DNA of 64,000 nucleotides from Acidovorax sp. NB1 (GCF_005405905.1 NZ_BJHU01000021.1:248001-312000), one strand, 5' to 3'; shown: positions 52,408 through 61,693, counted from the stretch's first letter. The notes: generated from the letters alone by a model not told the origin. A program made the numbers and translations.

Positions 52408-53649
52408 TCAGGCGGCGTCTTCGGCCTGGATCACGCAGTTGCGCCCGCTGGACTTGGCCTTGTAGAGCGCGGTGTCCGCGCGCTTGATCAGCGCATGGCT
52501 GTCTTCCTTGTGGTCCCAGGTGGCCACACCAAAGCTGGCGCTCACATGGCCCACGGCGTCGAACGGCACGCCCGCAATGCGCGCGCGCACCGCCTCGGCC
52601 ATGGCCATGGCGGCGTCCACCGGGGTTTCCTTGAGCAGGATGATGAATTCCTCGCCCCCGAAGCGCGCGGCGCAGTCGGATGAGCGCAGCAGCTCGCGCA
52701 CGCGCAACGCCGTGTTCTTCAGCACCACATCGCCCGAGTCATGCCCGAAGGTGTCGTTGATGCGCTTGAAGAAGTCGATGTCGAACATCACCACCGACAA
52801 CTGGCTCTTCTTGACCCGGGTCTCGGCCATGTCGGCCTCCAGCCGCTCGAAGAAACGTCGGCGGTTGACCAGATCGGTGAGGAAGTCCTTGGTCGCCAGG
52901 TCTTCCAGCTTGGCATTGAGCCGTGCCATGGGCTCGATCACCAGCGACGACAACGAAAGGTTGAGCACCACAAACAGCAGCGCAAAGCTGGCCACCAGCG
53001 CCGCCATCACGGTGTTGAAGGTCTGGCGCGCCTTCTCCAGCGGGAAGTACATGGGTACCTTCACCACCTGGATGCCCACGGTCTCGTTCATGCCCCAGCC
53101 AAAGCCGTTCTTGTCGCCATAGACCTTGAGCATGGTGGGCGGCGCCACGGCCGGTGTGCTGTGGCAGGCCATGCACTGGGCCTGCTTGATGGTGATGGGC
53201 CGGGCCACATACATGGCGCGGTGCATGCCCTCGCCCACCTCGCCCGTCACTTCCTTCTTGAGGTCAGCGCGGCCTTCGCGGAAGTCGCTGATAAGACGCT
53301 CCTCCCACTCGTTGGCGCGGTCGCGCAGGTTGGTGGGGTTGAGCACCGCCTCCTTGTATTCATAGCCCGGAAAGCGGCTTTGCAGGCGGCGCAGCGTCTC
53401 GGTGGCGGCGTAGGCGGGCACGGTCTGCGGCAGGAATTTCTCGGCCAGCGTCACGTCCAGGTGCGGCTTGACCAGCTCGGTGGTGTAGTCGCGGATGGCC
53501 ATGGCGGCGTGCATCATGATCTGCGAGTTGTGCTGCACCTCTTCGATGGCCGACTGCTGCAGGAAGCGGTGCACATAGGCGCCCGCGCCCAGCACCGCCA
53601 GCAGCAGCACGCCCGCCAGCACCAGGTTGAATTTGAGCCGCAAAGACAT
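52408..53649 (-). CDS. Heme-c sensor diguanylate cyclase (DUF3365/Tll0287-like + GGDEF)
   Basis: A 413-residue signalling protein. Transmembrane helix 1 (about 8-28), a periplasmic DUF3365-like domain (about 30-205) with a covalent heme motif CMACH at 159-163, transmembrane helix 2 (about 215-238), a short linker, and a GGDEF domain. GGEEF at 331-335 is catalytically competent and an RxxD inhibitory site (RSSD, 322-325) lies exactly five residues before it. It should make cyclic di-GMP in response to a redox or gas signal sensed by the heme. The heme would need System II, encoded nearby. Confidence 0.9.
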   Translation of the reverse strand: MSLRLKFNLVLAGVLLLAVLGAGAYVHRFLQQSAIEEVQHNSQIMMHAAMAIRDYTTELVKPHLDVTLAEKFLPQTVPAYAATETLRRLQSRFPGYEYKEAVLNPTNLRDRANEWEERLISDFREGRADLKKEVTGEVGEGMHRAMYVARPITIKQAQCMACHSTPAVAPPTMLKVYGDKNGFGWGMNETVGIQVVKVPMYFPLEKARQTFNTVMAALVASFALLFVVLNLSLSSLVIEPMARLNAKLEDLATKDFLTDLVNRRRFFERLEADMAETRVKKSQLSVVMFDIDFFKRINDTFGHDSGDVVLKNTALRVRELLRSSDCAARFGGEEFIILLKETPVDAAMAMAEAVRARIAGVPFDAVGHVSASFGVATWDHKEDSHALIKRADTALYKAKSSGRNCVIQAEDAA

Positions 53650-53812
53650 GGATCTCCCTCAGGGACCAGCACCGGGCTGGCGGTTCATTGGCGGTGGCAC
53701 TGGGGCCGAAGAGTCCGGCCGCGCGCAACCATTGTTCGTGGGACACAAAGTTTGCGTTTGTGCCAGATTTGCACGCGGCGGTCCAATGTTTTGTGCGCCC
53801 ACCGGGGCAAGG

Positions 53813-54490
53813 CTACAGGCCCCGGGCACTCAACGACAGCTGGCGCCGGTAAGCGGGGCGCACCCGGTACAGCTGCGCGGGGCGGTGTGCGCCGCCGGTC
53901 TGCAGTGCGCCGGGCACGGGCTCCAGCATGGCCAGCTCGTCCACCTTGCGGCGAAAACTCACCTTGTTGACCGGCTCGCCCAGCACCGCTTCGTACACCG
54001 CCTGCAGCTGCGGCAGCGTGAAGGGCTCGGCGCACAGGTGCACGGGCAGCGACGAATACTGGCTTTTGCTGCGCACGCGCAACACGGCAGTGTCGATGAT
54101 CTGGCGGTGGTCGAAGGGCAGCGGCGGCAGTGCATCCACCGCCACCAGTTCCACCCGCTCCCCGGCCTGCGCCAGCACGGTGGCGGGCACCAGGGCGCAA
54201 TAGGCCACGGCCACCGACCAGCCCCGGGGGTCGCGCACCGCGCCGGTGAAAGTGGCGAGTTGTTCTAGGTAGGGGCTTTCGAGCCCGGCCTTGTCCCGCA
54301 GCACCCGCGCGGCGCTGGCCTGGGCGTCCACATCGCCCTGCGCATGGATGTAGCCGCCGGGCAGCGCCAGGGCCTGGGCAAAAGGCTCACGCTCGCGGCG
54401 CACCAGGGCCACCTTCAACGTGGATTGCTCCAGGGTCAGCAGCACCACGTCCACGGTGCAGATCACGGCGGGAATGCTGTCGGTTGTCAT
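53813..54490 (-). CDS. nrtR: NrtR-type Nudix-related transcriptional repressor of NAD metabolism
   Basis: A 225-residue protein: an N-terminal Nudix-fold domain (about 8-145) that begins AVICTVDVVLLTLEQSTLKVALVRRE and has a degenerate Nudix box after LPGGYIHAQGD, then a C-terminal winged helix (about 155-225, with ALGEPVNKVSFRRKV-like recognition helix). NrtR proteins bind ADP-ribose or NAD derivatives and repress NAD synthesis genes. The divergent operon encodes exactly that pathway. ATG at 54490 chosen; upstream in-frame ATGs fall in the operator region. Confidence 0.85.
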   Translation of the reverse strand: MTTDSIPAVICTVDVVLLTLEQSTLKVALVRREREPFAQALALPGGYIHAQGDVDAQASAARVLRDKAGLESPYLEQLATFTGAVRDPRGWSVAVAYCALVPATVLAQAGERVELVAVDALPPLPFDHRQIIDTAVLRVRSKSQYSSLPVHLCAEPFTLPQLQAVYEAVLGEPVNKVSFRRKVDELAMLEPVPGALQTGGAHRPAQLYRVRPAYRRQLSLSARGL

Positions 54491-54506
54491 GCTGCGCGGT
54501 AGTTCA

Positions 54507-54533
54507 TTGCAAATTTGGACGAACAAGGCTACC
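54507..54533 (+). promoter_or_regulatory. NrtR operator candidate 1
   Basis: TTGCAAATTTG followed by GACGAACAAGGCTAC. The same pattern recurs at 54612 in the same orientation. Contains the palindromic core CAAATTTG. It lies 16 bp upstream of the nrtR start and so could serve autoregulation. Confidence 0.55.
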
Positions 54534-54611
54534 ACCAAGCCGCGCATCGGGAAAGCGCTGCAATCCCTCTGTAGCCCGCGCATTGGAAACATCGGCTTGC
54601 AAATTACTTAG

Positions 54612-54640
54612 TTGCAAATTTGAATTAACAAAACTACACT
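54612..54640 (+). promoter_or_regulatory. NrtR operator candidate 2 overlapping the pncA promoter
   Basis: TTGCAAATTTG followed by AATTAACAAAACTAC. TTGCAA (54612-54617), a 17-bp spacer and TACACT (54635-54640) form a plausible sigma-70 promoter, with GGAG and the pncA ATG (54666) at sensible distances. A partial third copy, TTGCAAATTAC, lies at 54597. A repressor bound here would block the promoter. Confidence 0.6.
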
Positions 54641-54665
54641 GCAACCATAGCGAAGGAGAAAGACC

Positions 54666-55508
54666 ATGGCAACGCGTACCACCCAGCTTCTGGTGATCGA
54701 CCCCCAAAACGATTTCTGCGACCTGCCCGCCAGCCACTGCCCCGCAGGCCGCGCGCCCAGCCTGCCCGTGGCGGGGGCCCATGCCGACATGCAGCGGCTG
54801 GCGGCCTTCATCCGGGCACAGGGCGGCCAGATAGACGCCATCACCGTCACACTCGACTCGCACCAGAGCTTTGACATCGCCCACCCTGGCTTCTGGCAGA
54901 CCGGCGCAGAGGCAGAGGTGGCGCCCTTCACCCCCATCACTGCCGCCCAGGTGCGCGCAGGCACCTTCACGCCGCGCGATGCGGCCGCCCTGCCGCGCAC
55001 GCTGGCCTACCTGGACGCGCTCGAAGCCCAGGGCCGCTACACGCTCATGGTCTGGCCTGTGCACTGCGAGATCGGCAGCTGGGGCCACGGCATCCACACC
55101 GATGTGCTGGCCGCCTGTGGCGACTGGCAACTGCAACGCCAACGCGCTGTGCGCAACGTGTTCAAGGGCACCAACCCCTGGACGGAGCACTACAGCGCCA
55201 TCGAGGCCGAGGTGCCCGATGCGGACGACGCCAGCACCGCGCTCAACACCACCCTGCTGTTGTCGCTGGGCCAGGCCGATGTGCTGTTGATTGCGGGCGA
55301 GGCCAGCAGCCACTGCGTGCGCTCGACCACCGAACACATCGTGCAGCACCTGCCCCGCCTGGTGCCCGGCTGGCAGGCCAGCCGCATCGTGCTACTGACC
55401 GACGGCATGAGCCCCGTGGGTGGCTTCGAGGCGCAGCACCAGGCGTTCCTGGATGCCATGCGCGCCGCGGGCGTACAGCTGAAAACCATGAATGAAATTG
55501 GCCTCTAG
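54666..55508 (+). CDS. pncA: Nicotinamidase PncA (isochorismatase family)
   Basis: Converts nicotinamide to nicotinate. 280 residues, about 70 longer than typical PncA, mainly through an insertion at about 80-120 and a longer end. Catalytic residues: Asp12 (VIDPQNDF), Lys167 (VFKGTN) and Cys217 (GEASSHCVRST). Metal ligands Asp64, His66 and His73 lie in LDSHQSFDIAHPGFW. WPVHCEIG matches nicotinamidases. First gene of the NAD salvage operon. Confidence 0.88.
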   Translation: MATRTTQLLVIDPQNDFCDLPASHCPAGRAPSLPVAGAHADMQRLAAFIRAQGGQIDAITVTLDSHQSFDIAHPGFWQTGAEAEVAPFTPITAAQVRAGTFTPRDAAALPRTLAYLDALEAQGRYTLMVWPVHCEIGSWGHGIHTDVLAACGDWQLQRQRAVRNVFKGTNPWTEHYSAIEAEVPDADDASTALNTTLLLSLGQADVLLIAGEASSHCVRSTTEHIVQHLPRLVPGWQASRIVLLTDGMSPVGGFEAQHQAFLDAMRAAGVQLKTMNEIGL

Positions 55509-55548
55509 CGCCTGACCACATTCCCCTGATAGCTATTAATTCAGGAAC
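55506..55548. repeat. Dispersed intergenic repeat, copy 6 (pncA-pncB gap)
   Basis: On the minus strand: TGAATTAATAGCTATCAGG, then GGTCAGGCGCTAGAGG. It fills the gap and includes the last codons of pncA, ending 5 bp before the pncB ATG. Confidence 0.55.
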
Positions 55549-55553
55549 AAATC

Positions 55554-56753
55554 ATGTCCCCCATCATCACCAGCCTGCTCGACACCGACCTCTACAAGTT
55601 CACCATGTGGCAGGCGCTGCTGCACCGGCACCCACAGACGCAGAGCGAATACCGCTTTGTCTGCCGCAACCAGCCCATCTACCCGCTGGCCGAGCTGTTG
55701 CCCGAAGTGAATGCCGCGCTGGACCACCTGTGCACCCTGCGCTTCAGCGAAGACGAGCTGGCCTACCTGGGCGGCCTGCGGTTTATCAAGAGCGACTTCA
55801 TCGACTTTCTGCGCATCTTCCAGTTCCAGCGCAGCTTCATCCGCGCCTGGGCCGAGGGCGACCAGTTGCATATCGTGGCCCAGGGCCCGCAGGTGCATGT
55901 GATGGGCTTCGAGATCTTCGTGCTGGCCATCGTGAACGAGCTGTACTTCCGCCGCTTCGATACCACCGCCGCCCTGGCCAGCGGCCGCGAGCGGCTGGCG
56001 GTGAAGGTGCAGCAGCTGCAGGACCTGGCGCAGCAGGCCACACTGCGCAACCCCTTTGAGCTGTTCGACTTTGGCCTGCGACGCCGCTACAGCGGCGCCT
56101 GGCAGCGCGAGGTGGTGCAGACCTTTGCCACGCAGACGCCGCAGTGGTTCAAGGGCACCAGCAACGTGCTGCTGGCACGCGACCTGGGCCTGGTGCCCAT
56201 CGGCACCATGGCGCACGAGTACCTGCAGAGCTACCAGGCGCTGGGCGTGCGCCTGCGTGATTTTCAAAAGGCCGCGCTCGAAGACTGGGTGCAGGAATAC
56301 CGAGGCGACCTGGGCATTGCACTGACCGACACCGTGGGCATGGACGCCTTTCTGGCCGACTTCGACCTGTACTTCGCCAAGCTGTTCGACGGCCTGCGGC
56401 ACGACTCGGGCGACCCGGTGGCCTGGGGCGAGAAGGCGCTGTCCCACTATGCCAAGCTGCGCATCGACGCGCACACCAAGCGGCTGGTGTTCTCCGACGG
56501 GCTCACGCTGACCAAGGCGCTGGCACTGTACCGGCATTTTGGCGACCGCACTCAGCTGGGTTTTGGCATTGGCACCCACCTCACCAACGACATGGGCGAT
56601 GCACCGGAGATGAAGCCGCTCAACATCGTGATGAAGCTGGTACGCGCCAACGGGCAACCGGTGGCCAAGCTGTCAGATACGCCGGGCAAGACGCTGTGTG
56701 ACGATGAAACCTACCTCGCGTACCTGCGCCAAGTCTTCAACGTGAAGGACTGA
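55554..56753 (+). CDS. pncB: Nicotinate phosphoribosyltransferase PncB
   Basis: Joins nicotinate and PRPP to nicotinate mononucleotide with ATP. It has 399 residues, standard length. Begins [21 protein letters not shown], the family start. The phosphorylated histidine and PRPP loop are in [16 protein letters not shown], with [10 protein letters not shown] later. Second step of the salvage route, 45 bp after pncA and 4 bp before nadE. Confidence 0.97.
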   Translation: MSPIITSLLDTDLYKFTMWQALLHRHPQTQSEYRFVCRNQPIYPLAELLPEVNAALDHLCTLRFSEDELAYLGGLRFIKSDFIDFLRIFQFQRSFIRAWAEGDQLHIVAQGPQVHVMGFEIFVLAIVNELYFRRFDTTAALASGRERLAVKVQQLQDLAQQATLRNPFELFDFGLRRRYSGAWQREVVQTFATQTPQWFKGTSNVLLARDLGLVPIGTMAHEYLQSYQALGVRLRDFQKAALEDWVQEYRGDLGIALTDTVGMDAFLADFDLYFAKLFDGLRHDSGDPVAWGEKALSHYAKLRIDAHTKRLVFSDGLTLTKALALYRHFGDRTQLGFGIGTHLTNDMGDAPEMKPLNIVMKLVRANGQPVAKLSDTPGKTLCDDETYLAYLRQVFNVKD

Positions 56754-56757
56754 CACC

Positions 56758-58458
56758 ATGCTCCGCATCACCATCGCCCAACTCAACCTCACCGTCGGCG
56801 ACATTGAAGGTAACGTGGCCCGCATGGTGGCCGCCGCCGAGCAGGCCGCCCGCGAGCAGTCCGACCTCATCGTGTTCAGCGAGCTCGCACTGTGCGGCTA
56901 CTACCCCGGGGACATGCTGGACGAGCCACCCTTCCTGCAACGCGTGCAGGACGGCCTGGCGGGGTTGCAGAAGGCATCGGCCGACCTGCCCGCGCTGCAC
57001 TGGGTGGTGGGCGCGCCCACACCCGCCGCAGGCCCGGGCAAGCGCCTGCACAACAGCCTGCTGGTGCTGCAGGGCGGCGCCGTGCGCCTGCAATACGCCA
57101 AGCAGTTGCTGCCCACCTACAACATCTTTGACGAGCGCCGCCACTTCGAGCCCGGCCCGGACGTGGCCAAGGTGCTGCGCATTGGCGGCACGCAGGTGGG
57201 CCTGCTGGTGTGCGAGGACGGCTGGAACGACCACGGAGCCGACTACGCCACCAACCCCTTCGAGCGCCTGCGCGACGCTGCGCCCGACCTGGTCATCAGC
57301 ATCAACGCCAGCCCCAGCCACGTGGGCAAGCGCGAGCAGCGCCACCAGATCTTTGGCGGCTCGTCGCGCCGCCACGGCCTGCCCATCCTGTACGTGAACC
57401 AGGTCGGCGGGCACGACCAGGTGGTGTACGACGGCGCATCGTTCGCGGCCGAGCCCGAGGCGGGCATCGTGTTCGAGGCGCCGCGTTTTGTGGAGGACCT
57501 GCGCACGCTGTGGTTTGACAACGGCCACTTCCTCACCGCCGAAGGGCAGACGCCAGCACGGGTGCCCGCCGAAGGCCTGCCCACCATGGAGTTCTACCGC
57601 CAGCAGATCCTGCTGGGCCTGAAGGACTACGCACGGCGCTGCGGTTTCAGCCAGGTGGTGGTGGGCAGCTCAGGTGGCATCGACAGCGCGCTCACGCTGG
57701 CATTGGCTGCGCAGGCACTCGGCCCTGAGAACGTGGTGGGCGTGACCATGCCCTCGCGCTACTCCAGCAGCGGCTCGGTCGATGACTCGGTGGCGCTGTG
57801 CCAGAACCTGGGCGTGCAGCTGCACACCCACCCGATTGCCGAGCTGGTGGCGGGCTATGCAAAGCAGTTCGAGGGCAGCTTCGGTCCGCCGCTCTCTGGC
57901 CTGCCGCTCGAAAACCTGCAGGCCCGCATCCGTGGCACGGTGCTGATGGAATACTCCAACGCCTTCGGCCACCTGCTGCTCACCACGGGCAACAAGAGCG
58001 AAATCTCGGTGGGCTACTGCACGCTGTATGGCGACACCAACGGCGGGCTGGGGCTGATTGGCGACCTGTACAAGACCGAGGTGTTTGCGCTGTCGCGCCA
58101 TGTCAATGCGCAGGCGGGGCGCGAGCTGATTCCGCAGGTCATCATCGACAAGGAGCCATCGGCAGAACTGGCCCCGGGCCAACGCGACGTGGACAGCCTG
58201 CCGCCCTACCCCGTGCTGGACGAAGTGCTCAAGCTGCTCATCGAAGGCGAGCGTCTGTCGCCCCCCGAACTGGCCGCCGCACAGGCGTTCGTGGCGCAAC
58301 TGCAGACCGACGACGCAGGCCGCGCCCTGGTGCAGCGGGTGCGCATGATGGTGGCGCGCAACGAGTACAAACGCCGCCAGGCCCCGCCCATCCTGCGCGT
58401 ACGGCCCAGGGCATTTGGCAGCGGGCGCCAAATGCCCATTGCTGCGCGGTATGTGTGA
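56758..58458 (+). CDS. nadE: Glutamine-dependent NAD+ synthetase NadE
   Basis: Amidates nicotinate adenine dinucleotide to NAD with glutamine. It has 566 residues: an N-terminal nitrilase-type glutaminase (about 1-255; Glu42 in FSELALCGYYP, Lys in QYAKQLLP, Cys in LLVCEDGWND) and a C-terminal synthetase (from about 285; P-loop GSSGGIDSALT). TTGNKSEISVGYCTLYGD is the conserved NaAD-binding block. Last step of the salvage pathway encoded by this operon. Confidence 0.97.
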   Translation: MLRITIAQLNLTVGDIEGNVARMVAAAEQAAREQSDLIVFSELALCGYYPGDMLDEPPFLQRVQDGLAGLQKASADLPALHWVVGAPTPAAGPGKRLHNSLLVLQGGAVRLQYAKQLLPTYNIFDERRHFEPGPDVAKVLRIGGTQVGLLVCEDGWNDHGADYATNPFERLRDAAPDLVISINASPSHVGKREQRHQIFGGSSRRHGLPILYVNQVGGHDQVVYDGASFAAEPEAGIVFEAPRFVEDLRTLWFDNGHFLTAEGQTPARVPAEGLPTMEFYRQQILLGLKDYARRCGFSQVVVGSSGGIDSALTLALAAQALGPENVVGVTMPSRYSSSGSVDDSVALCQNLGVQLHTHPIAELVAGYAKQFEGSFGPPLSGLPLENLQARIRGTVLMEYSNAFGHLLLTTGNKSEISVGYCTLYGDTNGGLGLIGDLYKTEVFALSRHVNAQAGRELIPQVIIDKEPSAELAPGQRDVDSLPPYPVLDEVLKLLIEGERLSPPELAAAQAFVAQLQTDDAGRALVQRVRMMVARNEYKRRQAPPILRVRPRAFGSGRQMPIAARYV

Positions 58459-58481
58459 GCTGTTCCCCTTCGGTAGAATTA

Positions 58482-58550
58482 CTATAAAAACAATAGCTAC
58501 TTGGGCATGATGGACGCGCGCAAGGGGCCAAAAAACCTCAAAATTTCGGA
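58482..58550. repeat. Dispersed intergenic repeat, copy 7 (nadE-nadM gap)
   Basis: ACTATAAAAACAATAGCTAC, then GGGCATGATGGACGCGCGC, then GGGGCCAAAAAACCTCAAAA. It shows the full three-module pattern in the forward direction and fills the nadE-nadM gap. Confidence 0.65.
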
Positions 58551-58555
58551 GACCC

Positions 58556-59602
58556 ATGTACGACACCGCCCTCCTCATCGGCCGCTTTGAACCCGTGCAC
58601 AGCGGCCACCTCGCACTGCTGCACGAGGCCCTGCGCATGGCGCCCCAGGTCATCGTGGTGGTGGGCTCAGCCTGGCAGGCCCGCTCGCCCAAGAACCCCT
58701 TCACCTGGGCAGAGCGCGAGGCCATGCTGCGCGACGCGCTGCCCCTGGCCGACCGCAGCCGCGTGCGCGTGCTGCCCGTGCGCGACTACTACAACGAAGC
58801 CGTGTGGGTGCAGGCCGTGCGCCAGGGCGTGGCACAGCACACCCAGCCCGGTGCCCGCATTGCGCTGGTGGGCCATTTCAAGGACGCGACCAGCAGCTAC
58901 CTGCGCGCCTTCCCCAGCTGGGCGCTGATCGACCTGCCGCGCCAGGGCAGCATGGACGCCACCACCATCCGCGACGCCTACTTTGGCGCCACGGCCGCCA
59001 CCGTGGACCAAGCCCTGGCGCCGCTGGCCGCGCAAATCCCGGCGAGCACGCTGGCCCAGCTGCAGGCCTTTGTGCACACCCCGCACTACGCCGCGCTGCA
59101 GGAGGAGTGGAGCATGCTGCGCGGCTACCGCCAGGCCTGGTCTGCCGCGCCCTACCCGCCCGTGTTCGTGACGGTGGACGCCGTGCTGCGCTGCCAGGAC
59201 CAGGTGCTGCTCATCCGCCGTGCGCACGCGCCCGGCAAGGGCCAGCTGGCCGTGCCCGGCGGCTTCATCGAACAGCGCGAAACCGTGTGGCAGTCCTGCC
59301 TGCGCGAGCTGGTGGAAGAAACCCACTGCAACCTGCCCGAGGCCCACATGCGCGCCGCGCTGCAGTCAGTGGCCGTGTTCGACCACCCTGACCGCAGCCA
59401 ACGCGGGCGCACCATCACACATGCGCATTACTTCGACCTGGGCGATGCGCCGTTCCCGGTGGTGCAGGCCGACGACGATGCGGCGCTGGTGCAGTGGACC
59501 CGCATCGATCAGCTCGCCGGGATGGAAGAAGAGTTCTTTGAAGACCACTTCCACATGCTGGACCACTTCCTGACGATCACCGGGGCGCCGCTGCGGGGCT
59601 GA
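58556..59602 (+). CDS. nadM: Bifunctional nicotinamide-nucleotide adenylyltransferase / Nudix hydrolase (NadM-Nudix)
   Basis: A 348-residue fusion. The N-terminal nucleotidyltransferase (about 1-175) has GRFEPVHSGH at 9-18 and an ISSTxxR-like SMDATTIRD. The C-terminal Nudix domain (about 200-335) has a Nudix box GGFIEQRETVWQSCLREL then VEET; the last Gly of the consensus is His. In characterised relatives the first half adenylates NMN and the second cleaves ADP-ribose. In this operon it would close the route from mononucleotide to dinucleotide and dispose of ADP-ribose, a likely NrtR effector. Confidence 0.93.
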   Translation: MYDTALLIGRFEPVHSGHLALLHEALRMAPQVIVVVGSAWQARSPKNPFTWAEREAMLRDALPLADRSRVRVLPVRDYYNEAVWVQAVRQGVAQHTQPGARIALVGHFKDATSSYLRAFPSWALIDLPRQGSMDATTIRDAYFGATAATVDQALAPLAAQIPASTLAQLQAFVHTPHYAALQEEWSMLRGYRQAWSAAPYPPVFVTVDAVLRCQDQVLLIRRAHAPGKGQLAVPGGFIEQRETVWQSCLRELVEETHCNLPEAHMRAALQSVAVFDHPDRSQRGRTITHAHYFDLGDAPFPVVQADDDAALVQWTRIDQLAGMEEEFFEDHFHMLDHFLTITGAPLRG

Positions 59603-59626
59603 CCGTCCGCCCCGCAACCCCGCCGA

Positions 59627-61693
59627 TCAACGCGGCAGTGGGTGCTTGCGCAGCCAGTCTGTGAGGGCCTGCACCGGCATGGGCCGCGCATACAGGTAGC
59701 CCTGGTACTGCGCAATGCCACGCCCTGCCACCCAGTCCAGCTGCTCCTGCGTCTCCACGCCTTCGGCCACGGCGGTGAGTTTCATGAGTGTGGAGAGCGA
59801 CACAATCAGATCGGCCAGCGAGCGGTTGGCGTCCGTGTCCTGGATGAAGGTCTTGTCGATCTTGAGCGTGTGGATGGGAAAACGCTGCAGGTAGGCCAGG
59901 TTGGAATAGCCCGTGCCAAAGTCGTCCAGCGCAATCGTCAGGCCCAGCGCCGACAGTTCGCGCAGCACACTCAGCACATGCTGGTCTTCGCCCAGCAGCA
60001 TGGATTCGGTGATCTCCAGCTCCATGCGCGCAGGGTTCACTCCGGCTTCGCGCAGCACACCGGTGATGTCGTGCAGCAGGCCGGGCGCGGCAAACTGGCG
60101 CGGCGACAGGTTGACGGACACCACCAGGTCCCAGCCCTGCGCGGCCCACGCCACCTGCTGGCGCGCGGCCTGGGCCAGCACCCACAGCCCCAGTGCACCG
60201 ATGAGGCCCATGCTTTCGCAGGCCGGGATGAACTCGGCGGGCAGCACCATGCCCAGGCGCGGGTGGTTCCAGCGCACCAGCGCCTCCACCGCGCGGATGC
60301 GGTTGGTGGCCACATCGACCCGGGGCTGGAAGTACACCTCGAACTCCTCCCGCTCCAGAGCGTGGCGCAGCTCTTTTTCCAACTCGGTGCGGCTGCGCAC
60401 CGTCTCGGCCATGTGCCCGTCGAAGTAGGCCAGGGTGTTGCGCCCGCGCTGCTTGGCCGCGTACATCGCCAGGTCGGCGTTGCGCAGCAGGATCTCGATG
60501 CTCTCGCCGTCCTGCGGGTACAGCGCCACACCGATGCTGGAGGTCACGCGCAGCTGCGTGCCGGCCACCAGCAGCGGCGCAGCCAGCGCCACAGAGATGC
60601 GTTCGTGCAGCGCATCCAGGTCCTCGCGGATGCGCGGCGAGGTCAGCAGCACCAGGAACTCGTCGCCTCCCCAGCGGGCCAGCACCTCGGTGCCATGGCG
60701 CGTATGGCGCAGGCGCTGCGACAAGGCCACCAGCAGCTCGTCGCCCGCCGCATGGCCCAGGGTGTCGTTCACATCCTTGAAATGGTCCAGGTCGATGAGC
60801 AGCAGCGCGGCCTCCAGCGACTGGGCGCGGGCTTCGTCGATGGCGCGCGCAAACCGCTGGGTGAAATGGGCCCGGTTGGGCAGGCCGGTGAGCACGTCGT
60901 GCAGCGACTGGAAGTTGGCGCGCTCCTCGGTGTGCTTGATGGCGCTGATGTCGGCCTCGCTCACCAGCACCGCCTCCTGGCCGGTGATGGCGTCATTGCA
61001 ACGCCGTGCCGACAGCTCGTGCCAGCGGTCGCCCTGGGGGGTGCGCACCGCCAGCGTGAGCGTGCCCACGCCGTGCTGGTCCAGGCTGCGCGACAGCGCG
61101 GCAAAGGCCGCCGGGTTACCGACGCGCTCCTGCAGCCGCTCGCCCGGGCTGAGCACAGCAGCCCGCGCGGCCGGGTTGCGGTACAGCGCCGCGCCGCCCT
61201 GGTCATACAGGGTGATCATCACCGCCGTGTGCAGCAGGGCCTCCACCGAGCGCAGCGACTCGGGCGGCACCGCGCCCACGGGCTCGGCCTCGCACAGCAT
61301 GCACGTGCGACCATCGGGCAGCCGGTGGCCGCTGAAGCGCACATTGAGCGACACCGGCACGCCACCGGGGTAGATGGTCCACTGCTCGTTGAAGCTGGCG
61401 TCGGCCCGCAGCACAAAGTCGCTCTGGTACTGCGCCAGCCGCCGCGCCACCGACTCGGACATGTCGTGCCCCATGTCGCGCCCACAGAGTTCGGCCAGTG
61501 TGGCGGCGTTCCACACCGCCAATGCGGGGGTGTTGGCCCAGTGGACACATTGGCCATCGATGTCAAACACCCAGACGGGGCGCGCCAGCCATTCCAGCGC
61601 CGCGTAGCGGGCTGCGCGCGCGGCCAGCTCGCTGGCGGAGGGCAGGCGGTCCGCCGGCAGGCGGGCTGCCGGGGTGGGTGCCGACACGGTCAT
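59627..61693 (-). CDS. PAS-like/GGDEF/EAL cyclic di-GMP signalling protein
   Basis: A 688-residue cytoplasmic protein with no transmembrane segment. Two PAS-like regions (about 30-145 and 155-255) precede a GGDEF domain (RWGGDEFLVLL, about 350-355, with DLDHFKDVND substrate residues) and an EAL domain (about 440-685) with RAVEALVRWNH, NLSPRQF, LEITESML, DDFGTGYSNLAYL, KIDKTFI, EGVET and QGYLYARPM. All the main EAL metal and catalytic positions appear present, so phosphodiesterase activity is likely; the GGDEF half may be active or GTP-sensing. ATG at 61693 chosen. Convergent with nadM. Confidence 0.92.
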   Translation of the reverse strand: MTVSAPTPAARLPADRLPSASELAARAARYAALEWLARPVWVFDIDGQCVHWANTPALAVWNAATLAELCGRDMGHDMSESVARRLAQYQSDFVLRADASFNEQWTIYPGGVPVSLNVRFSGHRLPDGRTCMLCEAEPVGAVPPESLRSVEALLHTAVMITLYDQGGAALYRNPAARAAVLSPGERLQERVGNPAAFAALSRSLDQHGVGTLTLAVRTPQGDRWHELSARRCNDAITGQEAVLVSEADISAIKHTEERANFQSLHDVLTGLPNRAHFTQRFARAIDEARAQSLEAALLLIDLDHFKDVNDTLGHAAGDELLVALSQRLRHTRHGTEVLARWGGDEFLVLLTSPRIREDLDALHERISVALAAPLLVAGTQLRVTSSIGVALYPQDGESIEILLRNADLAMYAAKQRGRNTLAYFDGHMAETVRSRTELEKELRHALEREEFEVYFQPRVDVATNRIRAVEALVRWNHPRLGMVLPAEFIPACESMGLIGALGLWVLAQAARQQVAWAAQGWDLVVSVNLSPRQFAAPGLLHDITGVLREAGVNPARMELEITESMLLGEDQHVLSVLRELSALGLTIALDDFGTGYSNLAYLQRFPIHTLKIDKTFIQDTDANRSLADLIVSLSTLMKLTAVAEGVETQEQLDWVAGRGIAQYQGYLYARPMPVQALTDWLRKHPLPR

